Positions 45,945-56,303 of a DNA stretch of 64,000 nt are shown here, one piece after another; positions within the stretch are counted from its first letter, which is position 1; the number at the start of each line of letters is the position of its first letter. The translations under genes and the position numbers were made by a program. The notes under the pieces were generated by a model that saw only the letters and a list, made by a program, of their open reading frames with translations, searched no databases and was not told the origin of the DNA. This DNA is from Bufo bufo. Its lineage: Eukaryota > Chordata > Amphibia > Anura > Bufonidae. The stretch covers positions 113,973,295 to 114,037,294 of the forward strand of contig NC_053397.1 in the NCBI RefSeq assembly GCF_905171765.1, read 5' to 3'.

Positions 45945-46640
45945 ATCATACCCAGTGTCACCCAGAGCCAGTCCCCTGCCCCCCTTAATCATACCCAGTG
46001 TCACCCAGAGCCAGTCCCCTGCCCCCTTAATTAGACCCTGCCCCCCTTAAATTAAGGGTGCCAGACACTGGGTATGATTAAGGGGGAAGGGCACTGGATA
46101 AGGGTGACACTGGGTATGACAAAGGGGCAGGGGACTGGCTTTAGTTGACACTGGGTATGATTAAGGGGGGCAGGGGACTGGGTAAAGGTGAAAGGGTATG
46201 ATTAAGGGGGGCAGGGGACTGGCTATGGGTGACACTGGGTATGATTAAGGGGGGCAGGGTCTAATTGAGGGGGCAGGAGACTGGGCAAAGGTGACACTGG
46301 GTATGATTAAGGGGGGCAGGGGACTGTGTAAAAGTGACAGGGTATGATTAAGGGGGGCAGTGGACTGGCTCTGGGTGACACTGGGTATGATTAAGGGCCT
46401 TAATCATACCCAGTGTCACCCATAGCCAGTCCCCTGCCCCCCTTAATCATACCCTGTCACCTTTACCCAGTCCCCTGCCCTTCTTAATCATACCCAGTGT
46501 CACCCTTACCCAGTCCGCTGCCCCCCTTAATCATACCCAGTGACTGTCACGGTGTCACCCACCTTATCCAGTCCTCTGCCCCCTTAATCATACCCAGTGT
46601 CTGTCACCCTTATCCTTATCCAGTCCCCTGCCCCCAGGCC
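45945..46640. repeat. About 40-bp minisatellite with two inversions
   Basis: Units based on TTAATCATACCCAGTGTCAC and CCAGTCCCCTGCCCCC run forward to about 46050. They run in reverse complement (GGGGGCAGGGGACTGG ... GTGACACTGGGTATGATTAA) to about 46400, then forward again. The long inverted segments could fold. Confidence 0.9.
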
Positions 46641-47029
46641 CCATTTAAAGAAAGATATTTGGTAAAAGAATAAATAAAGAGTACCGCACCATACCTGTTA
46701 CATCCAGTGACATCTCCTGTGATGTACACTTTCCTCAGCATCTTCATTCGGAGATAGCACTGTCATGATAACTTCTTTCAGCCGCGTCTCATCTCTGTAG
46801 AGTTTCACAGAAAATTTTGGGGATTTCTCACTTTACTATCATCCTCAGATAACAGACCTCCCCTCCCCCGTAGTGCCCATAACTATAATGCCCTCTGTAT
46901 AATTATATATATACTGGCCCCTCTTATTATTATTTCTTCTCCTCTGTATTATTATTATTATTATTGAACCCCTCTGTAGATTATAGTAATAATTATGCCC
47001 CCCCTCAGCCCCTCCAGCATACAGTCCCA

Positions 47030-47660
47030 TGTAAGATACAACCTTCCCCCTGCCTTCAGCCCCTCTAGCATACAGTCCTTGTAAGACACTTTACTTCCCT
47101 GCCTTCAGCTCCTCAGCATACATCCCATGTAAGGTAGATCACTCCCCGCCTTCAGCCCCTCCAACATACAGTCCTATGTAAATAATATCACACTCCCTCT
47201 CTTTGCCGCCTGCCTTCAGCCCCTCCAGCATACAGTCCCATGTAAGATACATCACACCCCTGCCTTCCAGTCCTTCTTGCACAGTCCCATGTAAAATGCA
47301 TCACTCATCCTGCCTTCAGCCCCTCCAGCATACAGTCCTATGTAAAATACATCACTCCCCCTGCCTTCAGCCCCTCCAGCATACAGTCCTATGTAAAATA
47401 TATCACTCCCCCTGCCTTCAGCCCCTCCAGCATACAGTCCAATGTAAAATATATTACTCCCCCTGCCTTCAGCTCCTCCAGCATACAGTCCTATGTAAGA
47501 TACAACGCCCCTCCAGCATACAGTCCCATGTAAGACACATCACTTCCCTGCCTTAGCCCCTCCAGCATACAGCCCTATGTAAAATAATATCACCCCCTTG
47601 CCTTCAGCCTCTCCAGCATACAGTCCCATGTAAATAATATCACCCCCAACTACCCTCTCT
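47030..47660. repeat. 51-bp minisatellite
   Basis: Unit CCTGCCTTCAGCCCCTCCAG plus CATACAGTCCTATGTAAAATACATCACTCCC, about 10-12 copies, the best preserved between 47290 and 47500. The period is a multiple of three, so an open frame of 17-residue repeats appears, but nothing suggests it is translated. Confidence 0.9.
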
Positions 47661-48656
47661 TCAGATTCCTCTAACATACAGTCTCCAGTACAAAGATGAT
47701 TCCTTCTCCCTTCAGCCCCTGCAAAAAGCCCCCCCAAGTAAAAATAACAGTCACTATTCTCCTCCACATACTGACCTGCAGACTTTGCTCCTGCTCTGTA
47801 GAATCTCCTGCACATAGTTAGGCCCCACCCCCTGGATGACGAGACTCCGCCTCTTTCCCTGACATCATACCTCCTAGGATCAACTACATTCTAGACACTA
47901 CGCTCGCTCTACTGCTTCATAGGCTTCAGGCGCTGAAGCCTATGAGGAAGAACGGAGGGGACTGAAGCCATAGGCTCCCATGATCCTCATTTTAGTGTTT
48001 GCTGCCTGGCGCCCCCTGCAATTTTGCACCCAATCTCGGCTCAGGTCGGGCCGGCTGCTGTAGCCTGTAGAGACCGACTGTGAGCTGTGTCGGCCGCCGG
48101 GCGCCCCTGTTGCCATGGCGCCCTGTGCGGCCGCACAGCTCGCACACCCCAAAGGCCGGCCCTGCATACGGTTTTTGGAAGGCAGGTTTTGATGCACTGT
48201 TTTTTTTGACACCATGTCCCATTTGAAGCCCCCCTGATGCACCCCTAGAGTAGAAACTCCAAAAAAGTGGCCCCATTTTAGAAACTACGGGATAGGGTGG
48301 CAGTATTGTTGGTACTAGTTTAGGGTACATATTATTTTTGGGTGCTCTATATTACACTTTTTGTGAGGCTATAACAAGATAACAAGAAATAGCTGTTTTG
48401 GCACCGTTTTTATTTTTTGTTATTTACAACCAGGAGGTCGCGCTACATTTTTTCTGGAAGAGTAAAAATACTCCTCTTACCATTTTTGAGGAGTATTTTC
48501 AGCCGATGAGGAGTACGAAAGTTACAGTAATTCAAATAGTTAATACGAAGGCCTGTATAACATTAAGGGGTTGCTATTTATGCAGGGAAACCATTACTAG
48601 TACTCTAGAACTGTCTTCCATGCATAAATAGCAAATTTAGACAATTTTTTATTTAG

Positions 48657-49292
48657 CTGAGGTCACTGTTGCTCTGAGGGGGTCGGTACCACTAAGGACA
48701 CTGTTGCTCTGAGGGGGTCGGCACCACTGAGGTCACTGTTGCTCTGAGGGGGTCGGCACCACTAGGACACTGTTGGGCTGAGGGGGTCGGCACCACTGAG
48801 GTCACTGTTGCTCTGAGGGGGTCGGCACCACTGAGGTCACTGTTGCTCTGAGGGGGTCGGCACCACTGAGGTCACTGTTGCTCTGAGGGGGTCGGCACCA
48901 CTAGGACACTGTTGGGCTGAGGGGGTCGGCACCACTGAGGTCACTGTTGCTCTGAGGGGGTCGGCACCACTGAGGTCACTGTTGCTCTGAGGGGGTCGGC
49001 ACCACTGAGGTCACTGTTGCTCTGAGGGGGTCGGCACCACTGAGGTCACTGTTGCTCTGAGGGGGTCGGCACCACTGAGGTCACTGTTGCTCTGAGGGGG
49101 TCGGTACCACTAAGGACACTGTTGCTCTGAGGGGGTCGGCACCACTGAGGTCACTGTTGCTCTGAGGGGGTCGGCACCACTGAGGTCACTGTTGCTCTGA
49201 GGGGGTCGGCACCACTGAGGTCACTGTTGCTCTGAGGGGGTCGGCACCACTGAGGTCACTGTTGCTCTGAGGGGTCGGCACCACTGAGGTCC
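48657..49292. repeat. 35-bp minisatellite, about 18 copies
   Basis: Unit TGAGGTCACTGTTGCTCTGA plus GGGGGTCGGCACCAC. A 34-base variant with TAGGACACTGTTGGGCTGA occurs twice at regular intervals, and the first copies carry GGTACCACTAAGGACAC, so higher-order structure is present. It lies inside hAT-2. Confidence 0.95.
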
Positions 49293-49299
49293 GGATTTC

Positions 49300-50602
49300 T
49301 CTGTTTTGGAAACTACTTGCATCCCCCATGTAATAACAATCCTGGAGCATCTATTCTTATGACTTTATGTTGCACAATTCCTCTTATTTCTGCTATTAGT
49401 TATGAATGATTTGCTAGGAGTTTGCAGTGAAGGTCCAGATGGGGGTGTCACTGCACAGCCTGATATTCAATCAGTGCTGTGAACTGGCAATTTGTTCATA
49501 AGTTCTAGTAGGAATAATAGAGGAATGGTACAATATAGAGTCACAAGAATTCATTCCCCAGAATTGTTATTGCATGGGAAATGCAAGTCGTTACTAAACA
49601 GACATGTCCCCTTCAAGTACATGATCGCTGGGGGCCCCTTAAATATTTGCTGCTGTTTGTGCCGCTGGTCACTGGGGTTTGCCATCCATCACGTGGCCAT
49701 TGCTGCCCACCAAAGATACATCCTTGTAGATGAGCTTTCAGGTGGGTATGTCGGTGCCACCGGGGCTGTTGGTAGACTCTGAAGAGACCTGAGGCACTAG
49801 CAGAGCAGGACACAGGCACAATGGATGGTGTGTATGCTGGTGCCAAGGGCACAAGCGAAAGACCCGGGCACATACCGCTGGTGCCAGGTGCTCACACGCC
49901 ACAGTCACATGTTGTGGATCTGGATGATGACATCACACAGTGATAACCACCAGGCTTGCCTGTAGATCTAGGGAGCAGCAACCTTCGGCACTCCAGCTGC
50001 TGTGAAACTACAACACCCAGCATGCACACTTGCTCAGTTGTTCTTGTAACTCCTAAAGAAGTGAAAGGAGGATACTGGGAGTTGTAGTTTCAGCACAGCT
50101 GGAGTGGCTGAGGTTGCTGATCCCTGATCTAGAGGCTGTCATTTTGTGTTGTGCTTGATCTTGCTATAAAGAGGAGTTCGTCTTCCATGACCCATTGCAT
50201 CTCATGCCACCAGATAATGCCACAACCGCTGTGGTTATTTGATTATACAGAGGGACTGTATGTCCTGGGGGCTGTAAATGTCCACATGCAGTCCTTGTAG
50301 CACCATGTGGCGCCACATTACAGAAGACATCCTTATAGCACACAATATCCCTAGTTCAGCGTCTGCTGGAACATGCTGCAATGAATTATCCTTGATGGAT
50401 TCATAGGAAAGCTGACCTAGGTAGAGGTCTACGGGTGACAGGTCGGCCTGTTATGGAGGTCTCCTGTTGGCGTGTCCAGCGATGGGACCCCCGCTGACTT
50501 CTATAGGCAGGAGTCTGAAGCGCTCAGCCACTTTTCCTCACTGCTGAGCGCGGTAGTGAGGACGGTCCCCTAGACCTTCTATTGAGGCCGTCTTCAGTAC
50601 TG
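49300..50602. other. Interior of hAT-2 without recognised gene
   Basis: Mixed-composition sequence. A roughly 157-bp MITE sits at 49970-50126 (next entry). The remainder has no domain or RNA motif that I can name. The word TCTTCAGTACTG at 50591-50602 is the left target duplication of PLE-C. Confidence 0.5.
49970..50126. mobile_element. Short hAT-like MITE
   Basis: Arms GAGCAGCAACCTTCGGCACT / GGCTGAGGTTGCTGATCCCTG, with the inner pair ACTACAACACCCAGCATG / TACTGGGAGTTGTAGT. The left end seems to have lost bases; ATCTAG occurs on both sides as a partial duplication. Non-coding. Confidence 0.75.
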
Positions 50603-51122
50603 TTATATATTTACATTTAGTCAAGGACTACTAGTTGCCTGCTCTTGACACGTGCATTTTTATTATTATGGGTGTTATATTTGTATAAGTTAAAAATTAA
50701 CTTTTATTATTTATTTATTTATTTAATAAGCTGGGAACTATTTTATCTATCCTACTAATTTAAAACTTTCTACAGTTGACCCTTTCCTAATAGCTAGTAT
50801 TGCTAGTTTTGCAGTATCAGTGGGTTCTTCTATTGTCTATCTTATGACTGAATACGTCTATGTGCACCTCCTGGATTTCCAGTGGTGGCACTTTTTCTCC
50901 TATACTGCCTACTAACTTTACAACATTTATGCTAACTGATGCATTTATGTAACAATGTTGCTCTGTTTATTACTATTATGGTAGCGGATCGATTGTTGCT
51001 CTTCCTGCCTTGTGAATGTCTACTGGTTCCTAGTGGCGGCGCAATCGATCACTAGCCTGCCTATTAGCTACTCGGTAGCTGGAACTCTGGTGCTGGGTCT
51101 CCTGAGATCTAAAAATCTAATC

Positions 51123-51178
51123 ACTGCCCCCCCGACATGTTTCGCCATATACATGGCGTCTTCAGGGGATCGGGCAGT
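51123..51178 (-). ncRNA. Hammerhead-ribozyme-like motif of PLE-C
   Basis: Minus strand: stem I ACTGCCC-GAT-CCC, core CTGAAGA, stem II CGCCAT/ATGGCG, AAAC, loopless stem III ACATGT, C, then GGGGGGGCAGT closing stem I. This is the best conserved core in the window: only the seventh-position-variable U and the closing G-C of stem II deviate. PLE hammerheads are known; activity here is unproven. Confidence 0.65.
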
Positions 51179-52036
51179 CTGCACAGAGGTTGGCGTTCCT
51201 GGTTATATTTATTACCTCCTACTTTGATGACGTATTAGGTTGGTAGCGAATAGCTTTGTTTCTTATGAGGTGGATTCTTGCTACATGTAATTTAATTGGC
51301 TATTTGAATCGCTCCATCCTGACGTCAGTAGTCGCGCGATGTATCCTTCATCTCGCGCATGTCTAAGCACTTAGTAATTTTTACTGGTTCTCTGTTTGAT
51401 TCAGTTGGTTCCTGATGTCGGTATTCGCGCGATCATTCATCAGTCACGCGCATGTCAGTGCACTTAGAGATTTAATATAGTGCCGATCTATGAATGACCT
51501 AGCTGGATTTAAGGATGCTTACAATCTTGATTAGTTGCATTATTATTTGTGGGTATATTTAGCACTTGCTTTTGCACATATTTTCAGATCTAGGTGTTAA
51601 TTTTTATTTTCATTTGCATTTATTTGAATATATGGAGTTATCACTCAGTAGCACTGCGCATGTCTCCATCTTATTTGCGCTCTGTTGTTAATTGCGCTTT
51701 TTCTGCATTTTTTGGTGCTTTATTGATGTACCTTATTTTTAATTTTTAATTTATTGATAATCTAGCTAATGTTAATTTTCCTGTTATTAATTATATTACT
51801 CAAATTTTTTCTATGTTTTTTCTTCTTTTCATATTTATTTTCCAGGTCGGTTCATTCTTCTGGACCCATTAGAAGGCAATAAACTATTTGGAATTGGTTT
51901 GTTATTTTTTTATTTTAATTTTTATGTCAGATACATATATTTAATTTTTTCGCCATTGCTCTGTTATTAGGTTCAAATAGGTCAGATTAGATTCATTCCT
52001 ATTATGTTTCTGCTTTTTGCTTTTGATTATCATATT

Positions 52037-53290
52037 TCACAGGAAAGATGCATAGGTAAATCCTTCATTTAGGCCTTGTGGTGAAAGACTTTTGAGTCTA
52101 TATATCCAGCGAGTTTCTTCCTGCTGTAATTTCTTGTCTATATCGCCTTGTCTTGGGCCTGGTTTAATTTTTGTTATTCCCCATATTTTTAAGTTATCAC
52201 TTTTGCCATTATGTTCTGCTTGTATATGCCTTGATAAGGTGGTATCTGTTTTTAAATTGATATCACTAAGATGTTTTGATATTCTTCTCCAGAGTTCTTG
52301 TATGGTTTTGTCTACGTAAATTTTGGGGCAACTACATTGTATCGCATACACCACTCCTGTTGTTTTGCAGTTTATATAGTGTGCGATTTTATACTTTTTT
52401 TGATCAACTGGGTTTACAAAATCTTCACACACTTGCATTTTGCTGCAGAATTGGCAACCGCCACATGGGTAGGAACCTTTAGTGGTTAAACAGGTGTTTT
52501 TTTCCACTGATGGAGAATTCCACTGAAAGTGGCTATGTACAAGCTGTTCTCTAAGATTAGATCCTCTTCTATGTAATAGTGGGATATTCTGTAATCACAC
52601 TTTTGATATCTTCATCTAGTTTCAGAATATTCCAATATTTTCTGAGGATCTTACTGACTTCTTGATGTTTAATATCGTATGTGCCTATACAGCGTACTAT
52701 TTTTTCAGTACTTACTTCCTTTCGGTCCTGTAAAAGGTCATTCCTGTCTTTTTCTTTTGCCTTCCGGTATGCTTTATGAAGCACTTTTTTAGGGTATCCT
52801 CGTTCCAAGAATTTTTGATATAATATTTTGCTTTCATGTTCAAAACCCTCCTCTGTAGAACAGTTTCTTTTTGCTCTAAAATACTGGCCTACTGGAATTC
52901 CTCTTTTCAGCGGTATAGGGTGGTAACTTGACCAGTGGAGGAGGCTGTTACTTGACGTGGGCTTTCTATAGATTTCTGTTATTATTGTTCCATCATCTGA
53001 GAGACTTAGGGCTACATCCAGAAAGTTGAGTCGGTTTTTGTTAATTTCTCCAGTGAATTTTAGGCCAATTGTGTTAATATTGAGAATTTTAACAAATTCA
53101 TAAATTTTTTCTGGTGTGTCTTCCCACAATATTATGACGTTGTCAATATAACGACCCCAATATGTGTTATGTTTGGTGAATTGACTGTGCTTCGTTAAAC
53201 ACTATTCTATCCTCCCACCACCCTAAAAATAAATTTGCGAAATTTGGTGCGCATTTCGTACCCATTGCGGTACAAAATAATATTCACCAT
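52037..53290 (-). pseudogene. PLE-C reverse transcriptase end and GIY-YIG endonuclease
   Basis: Just downstream of the hAT insertion (minus strand) the text TAMGTKCAPNFANLFLG appears after a frameshift. It leads to GRYIDNVIILW at about 53150-53120: the catalytic YxDD box reads YIDN, a loss of the second Asp. LNFLDVALSLSDDG and YRKPTSSNSLLHWSSYHP follow (53129-52569). After another frame change comes the nuclease: CGGCQFCSKM, VVYAIQCSCPKIYVDKT (GIY-YIG core with Asp for the usual Gly), then QGDIDKKLQQEETRWIYRL and PQGLNEG. Two catalytic-site changes plus frameshifts mark it as inactive. Confidence 0.88.
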
Positions 53291-54410
53291 TAGGGATCGA
53301 CAGATATTGATTTTTTAGGGCCGATACCGATACTTTGTGAACTTTCAGGCCGATAGCCGATAATTTATATCTGAATCTGGAATTTTCATTTTGAGAAAAA
53401 AAAAAATTCCTACACAGAAATCTGCTGAAAATAAATATGTTTATTGGTAATGTGTATTTTTTTTGTTATTGTTAATGTTATTTATTTTTTTTATAAATCT
53501 TTTTCATTATACTTATATTTTTGGTGTTTTTTTTTACTAACCTTTTAACCCCCTTAGGGACTAGAACCCTTTGTCCCTATTCACCCTGATAGATCTCTAT
53601 CAGGGTGAATAGGATCTCACACGTCCTGCTGCCTCTGTGCATAGTGCACACAGGCAGGCATGGAGCCTGAACATGGCAGCCAGGCTTCAATAGCGTCCTG
53701 GGCTCCATGGTAACCGATCCGGAGCCCCAAGCTTACACAGTCGGGGCTCCGATCGGAGGAGCAGGGGAGAGGGGATCCTGTGGCCACTGCCACCAATGAT
53801 TAATACGGGGGGGGGGGGGGGCGCACTGCGCCACCAATGTTTTTACTATTGGCCGGGATTGGGATGGGGGTGGTGGCGCAGTGCGCCCCCAATGATTAAT
53901 ACTGGGGGGCTTGGGGGGGCGCACTGGCCACCAATGAAGATAAGTCTATCGATCATTCATATACAGGAGGCGGGAGCTGGCTGCAGAATCACATAGCCGG
54001 CTCCCGACCTCTATCAGCGGTAGCTGCGATCCGCGGCACCTGAGGAGTTAACTACCGCGGACCGCAGCTATTGCTCATAGAGGTCGGGAGCCGGCTATGT
54101 GATTCTGCAGCCAGCTCCCGCCTCCTGTATATATGAATGAATGAAAGGCTTATCTTCATTGGTGGCGCAGCGGCCACAGCCCCTCCCCTCCTCTTGTCCT
54201 CCTTCCTCTCACTGGCTGCAGCAGCACAGGGGGAGGAGACACTGCTTCCTTCTCCCCTGTGCTGCGGAGGGAACACAGAGAGCGCTGTCAGCAGCGCGTT
54301 CTGTGTTCCCCATACGTTATCGGTATATCGGCAAAATTGATGCCGATAACGTTCAAAATCCTCAATATCGGCCGATAATATCGGCCAAACCGATAATCGG
54401 TCGATCCCTA
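53291..54410. mobile_element. hAT element (hAT-3), palindromic, youngest layer
   Basis: Termini TAGGGATCGACAGATATTGA / TCGGCCAAACCGATAATCGG...TCGATCCCTA, with duplication TTCACCAT at 53283-53290 and 54411-54418. Inside, long inverted arms (GAGGCGGGAGCTGGCTGCAG and its complement; 53930-54130), G-rich CACCAATG units and an AT-rich left arm. Non-coding. Confidence 0.95.
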
Positions 54411-54645
54411 TTCACCATCAAAAATAAAATAATTGTGAGTGAGTAGAAACCCTAAAAGTGACAAAACAAACTCATTGTGCTCTTTGTACTGGATGCCCCT
54501 TGTATCTAAATAATATTTCACTGCATCTAGACCTTTGGAATGCAGTATGCTAGTGTAGAGCGCCTCTACGTCAAGACTTGCTAAGGATGTTCCATTTTCT
54601 ACATGGATATTCTGTAATTTGATCAGTACATCTTTCGTATCTTTT
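54411..54645 (-). pseudogene. PLE-C reverse transcriptase, N-terminal fragment
   Basis: Minus strand: NGTSLASLDVEALYTSILHS carries the first catalytic Asp (SLDV motif), then DAVKYYLDTRGIQYKEHNEF and LTHNYFIFDGE, at which point the hAT element interrupts. The sequence resumes at 53290 as YYF. Upstream of 54645 the element is truncated at its target duplication, so the RT lacks its fingers region. Confidence 0.85.
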
Positions 54646-55071
54646 TCTTCAGTACTGCTCTCAGCAGGGAGGAGAGACAGCGCTCGGCTGATCGCTTCAG
54701 ACTCATCACTATAGAGTAATAACAAGGCGCTCAGACCACCACTATATTTCCCAGCAAGGCCACACTTACCCCGCCAGTGAGGATCGCGCGCCTCCTTCCT
54801 CCCTTCAGAGCGGTGTGTCATAAGCTCCGGCAGCCGCTCAAACTGACCAATAACAAAGCGCCTTACTGTAAGGAGCCTTGCTATTGGTTGTTTCAGGCAG
54901 CAGCAGCATCGCTGCGCTGCCTGTGCCGTTCACAGCATTCACTGCGCTGTTGAATGGCAGGGTAAAGTCTAAGGTGTATTGGTACGCCTTAGACTTTTTC
55001 CAGGGAGTAAAATAGCCTGAACAGGCGTCTATGACGCTTGTACAGGCGTTATTGCGACCTCTGTTTACAAC

Positions 55072-56303
55072 ATTCATCTGACAGGTTAGATCATGTGATA
55101 ATTTTTATAAACCAGGTTGTCACGGATGTGACGATACCTAATATGTATACTTTTTTTTTTTTATTTACGTAAGTTTCACACAAGGATTTCTTTTTTGAAG
55201 CAAAATAAAATTATGTTTTAGTGTTTCCATAGTCTGAGAGCCATAATTTTTTCAGTTTTTGGGCGATTACCTTGCGTAGGGTATGACTTTTGCGGGATGA
55301 GATGATTAGCACTATTTTCGGGTGCATATGACTTTTTGATCGCTTGCTATTACACTTTTTGTGAAGCAAGGTGACAAAAAATTGTTTATTTAGCACAGGT
55401 TTTTATTTTAAATTTTTTACGGTGTTCATCTGAGGGGTTAGGTCATGTGATTATTTTTATAGAGCGGTTGATACGGACGCGGCAATACCTAATATGTATA
55501 CTTTTTTTAGCTATGTAAGTTTTATACAATAACAGCTTTTTTAAAACAAAAAAAATTATGTTTTAGTGTCTCCATATTCTGAGCCATAGTTTTTTTATTT
55601 TTGGGCGATTGTCTCAGGTAGGGGCTCTTTTTTTGCGGGATGAGGTGACGGTTAGATTGGTACTATTTTGGTGGGCAAACCGCTTTTTGATCACTTTTGT
55701 GATGTAAGGTGACAGTTTTTATTGTTTTATTTTCTACGGTGTTCATCAGAGGGATTAGGTCATGTGATATGTTTATAGAGCCGGTCGATACCTAATATGT
55801 ATACTTTTTTTACCAATTTTTTCTTAACTTTATTTGGGGAAAATGACGTTTTTGTTTATTTTTACTTGAAACTTAATTTTTTTTCTTCACTTTTTTTTGT
55901 CCCACTTCAACTTTTGGGGGTCTAATCCTTTACAATGCATTCCAATACTTCTGTATTGGAATGCATTGGCTGTATGAGTAATACTGTGTGTATTACTCAT
56001 ACAGCTTCCGGCCTGTGAGATCCAGGGGACTGGATCTCACAGGCTCATCACCGGAAGGCAGCGCAATGCCTTCCTTAGGCATTGCGCTGCCTACCATGCC
56101 ATCGGGTCCCCCCTACAGCCGCATGGGGACCCGATGGCACCGCCACAAGCCGCAGGTCTGAATTGACACAATAATTTGAGCAGGCACCGGCTTCCGATCA
56201 CCGCCCGGCGGTGATCGGAAATACACATGACGTACCGGTACGTCATGGGTCCTTAAGGACTCGGGAAACATGCCGTATCGGTATGTCATAAGTCCTTAAG
56301 TGG
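55072..56303. repeat. Right part of TTAA element A: direct modules and terminal palindromes
   Basis: Three diverged modules of about 330 bp, each with TCATGTGAT, a TTTTATA-GGTTG/GCGGTTGATACGGACG block and CAATACCTAATATGTATACT (starts near 55090, 55440 and 55750). Then inverted pairs: TACAATGCATTCCAATAC/GTATTGGAATGCA, GTGAGATCCAGGGGACTGGATCTCAC, and GACGTACCGGTACGTC. The reverse complement of this order is seen at 61213-63470. Confidence 0.85.

Larger units (their letters stand above)
45793..48164. mobile_element. hAT element (hAT-1), non-autonomous, repeat-rich
   Basis: Termini CAGGGCTGGCCTTAGGTG / AAAGGCCGGCCCTG, with duplication CATACGGT at 45785-45792 and 48165-48172. Inside: a C-rich tract, a roughly 40-bp minisatellite in both orientations (about 45945-46640), a 51-bp minisatellite (about 47030-47660), and GGCGCCC-rich ends. 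No transposase. Copy B of the host element has the unoccupied site at 63698-63705. Confidence 0.93.
50603..54645 (-). mobile_element. Penelope-like element PLE-C, split by a hAT element
   Basis: A 12-bp duplication TCTTCAGTACTG lies at 50591-50602 and 54646-54657. Minus strand: RT fragment (54645-54411), hAT insertion (53291-54410), RT end and linker (53290-52569), GIY-YIG endonuclease (52507-52037), then a long 3' region with a hammerhead-like motif (51123-51178). 5'-truncated inside RT. Differs from PLE-B in sequence, so it is a different PLE lineage. Confidence 0.88.
48431..55063. mobile_element. hAT element (hAT-2) hosting PLE-C
   Basis: Termini CAGGAGGTCGC and, from the right, CAGAGGTCGCAATAACGCC; duplication TTTACAAC at 48423-48430 and 55064-55071. 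Own sequence is 48431-50602 and 54646-55063, about 2.6 kb: a 35-bp minisatellite, a small hAT MITE, AT/GC-mixed DNA and a right end with an AAGTCTAAGG/CCTTAGACTT fold-back. No transposase recognised. Copy B retains the empty site at 63464-63471. Confidence 0.85.
45002..56303 (+). mobile_element. TTAA DNA element, copy A, carrying large nested insertions
   Basis: TTAA at 44998-45001 and 56304-56307; termini CCCCTTAGAGACA and, from the right, CCACTTAAGGACTTATGAC. Own sequence occupies 45002-45792, 48173-48430 and 55072-56303 (about 2.3 kb): T-rich blocks, repeated TCATGTGAT...CAATACCTAATATGTATAC modules (55090-55810) and a GC-rich right subterminal palindrome. No transposase is visible. piggyBac or Kolobok type by target preference. 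It splits L1-B in frame. Confidence 0.88.

Noticed and set aside
47203..47556. 117-codon frame with 17-residue repeats
   Set aside because: By-product of the 51-bp minisatellite inside a non-autonomous hAT element.
48657..49292. Possible CRISPR-like array
   Set aside because: Units are directly adjacent without spacers, and the context is a eukaryotic hAT element.
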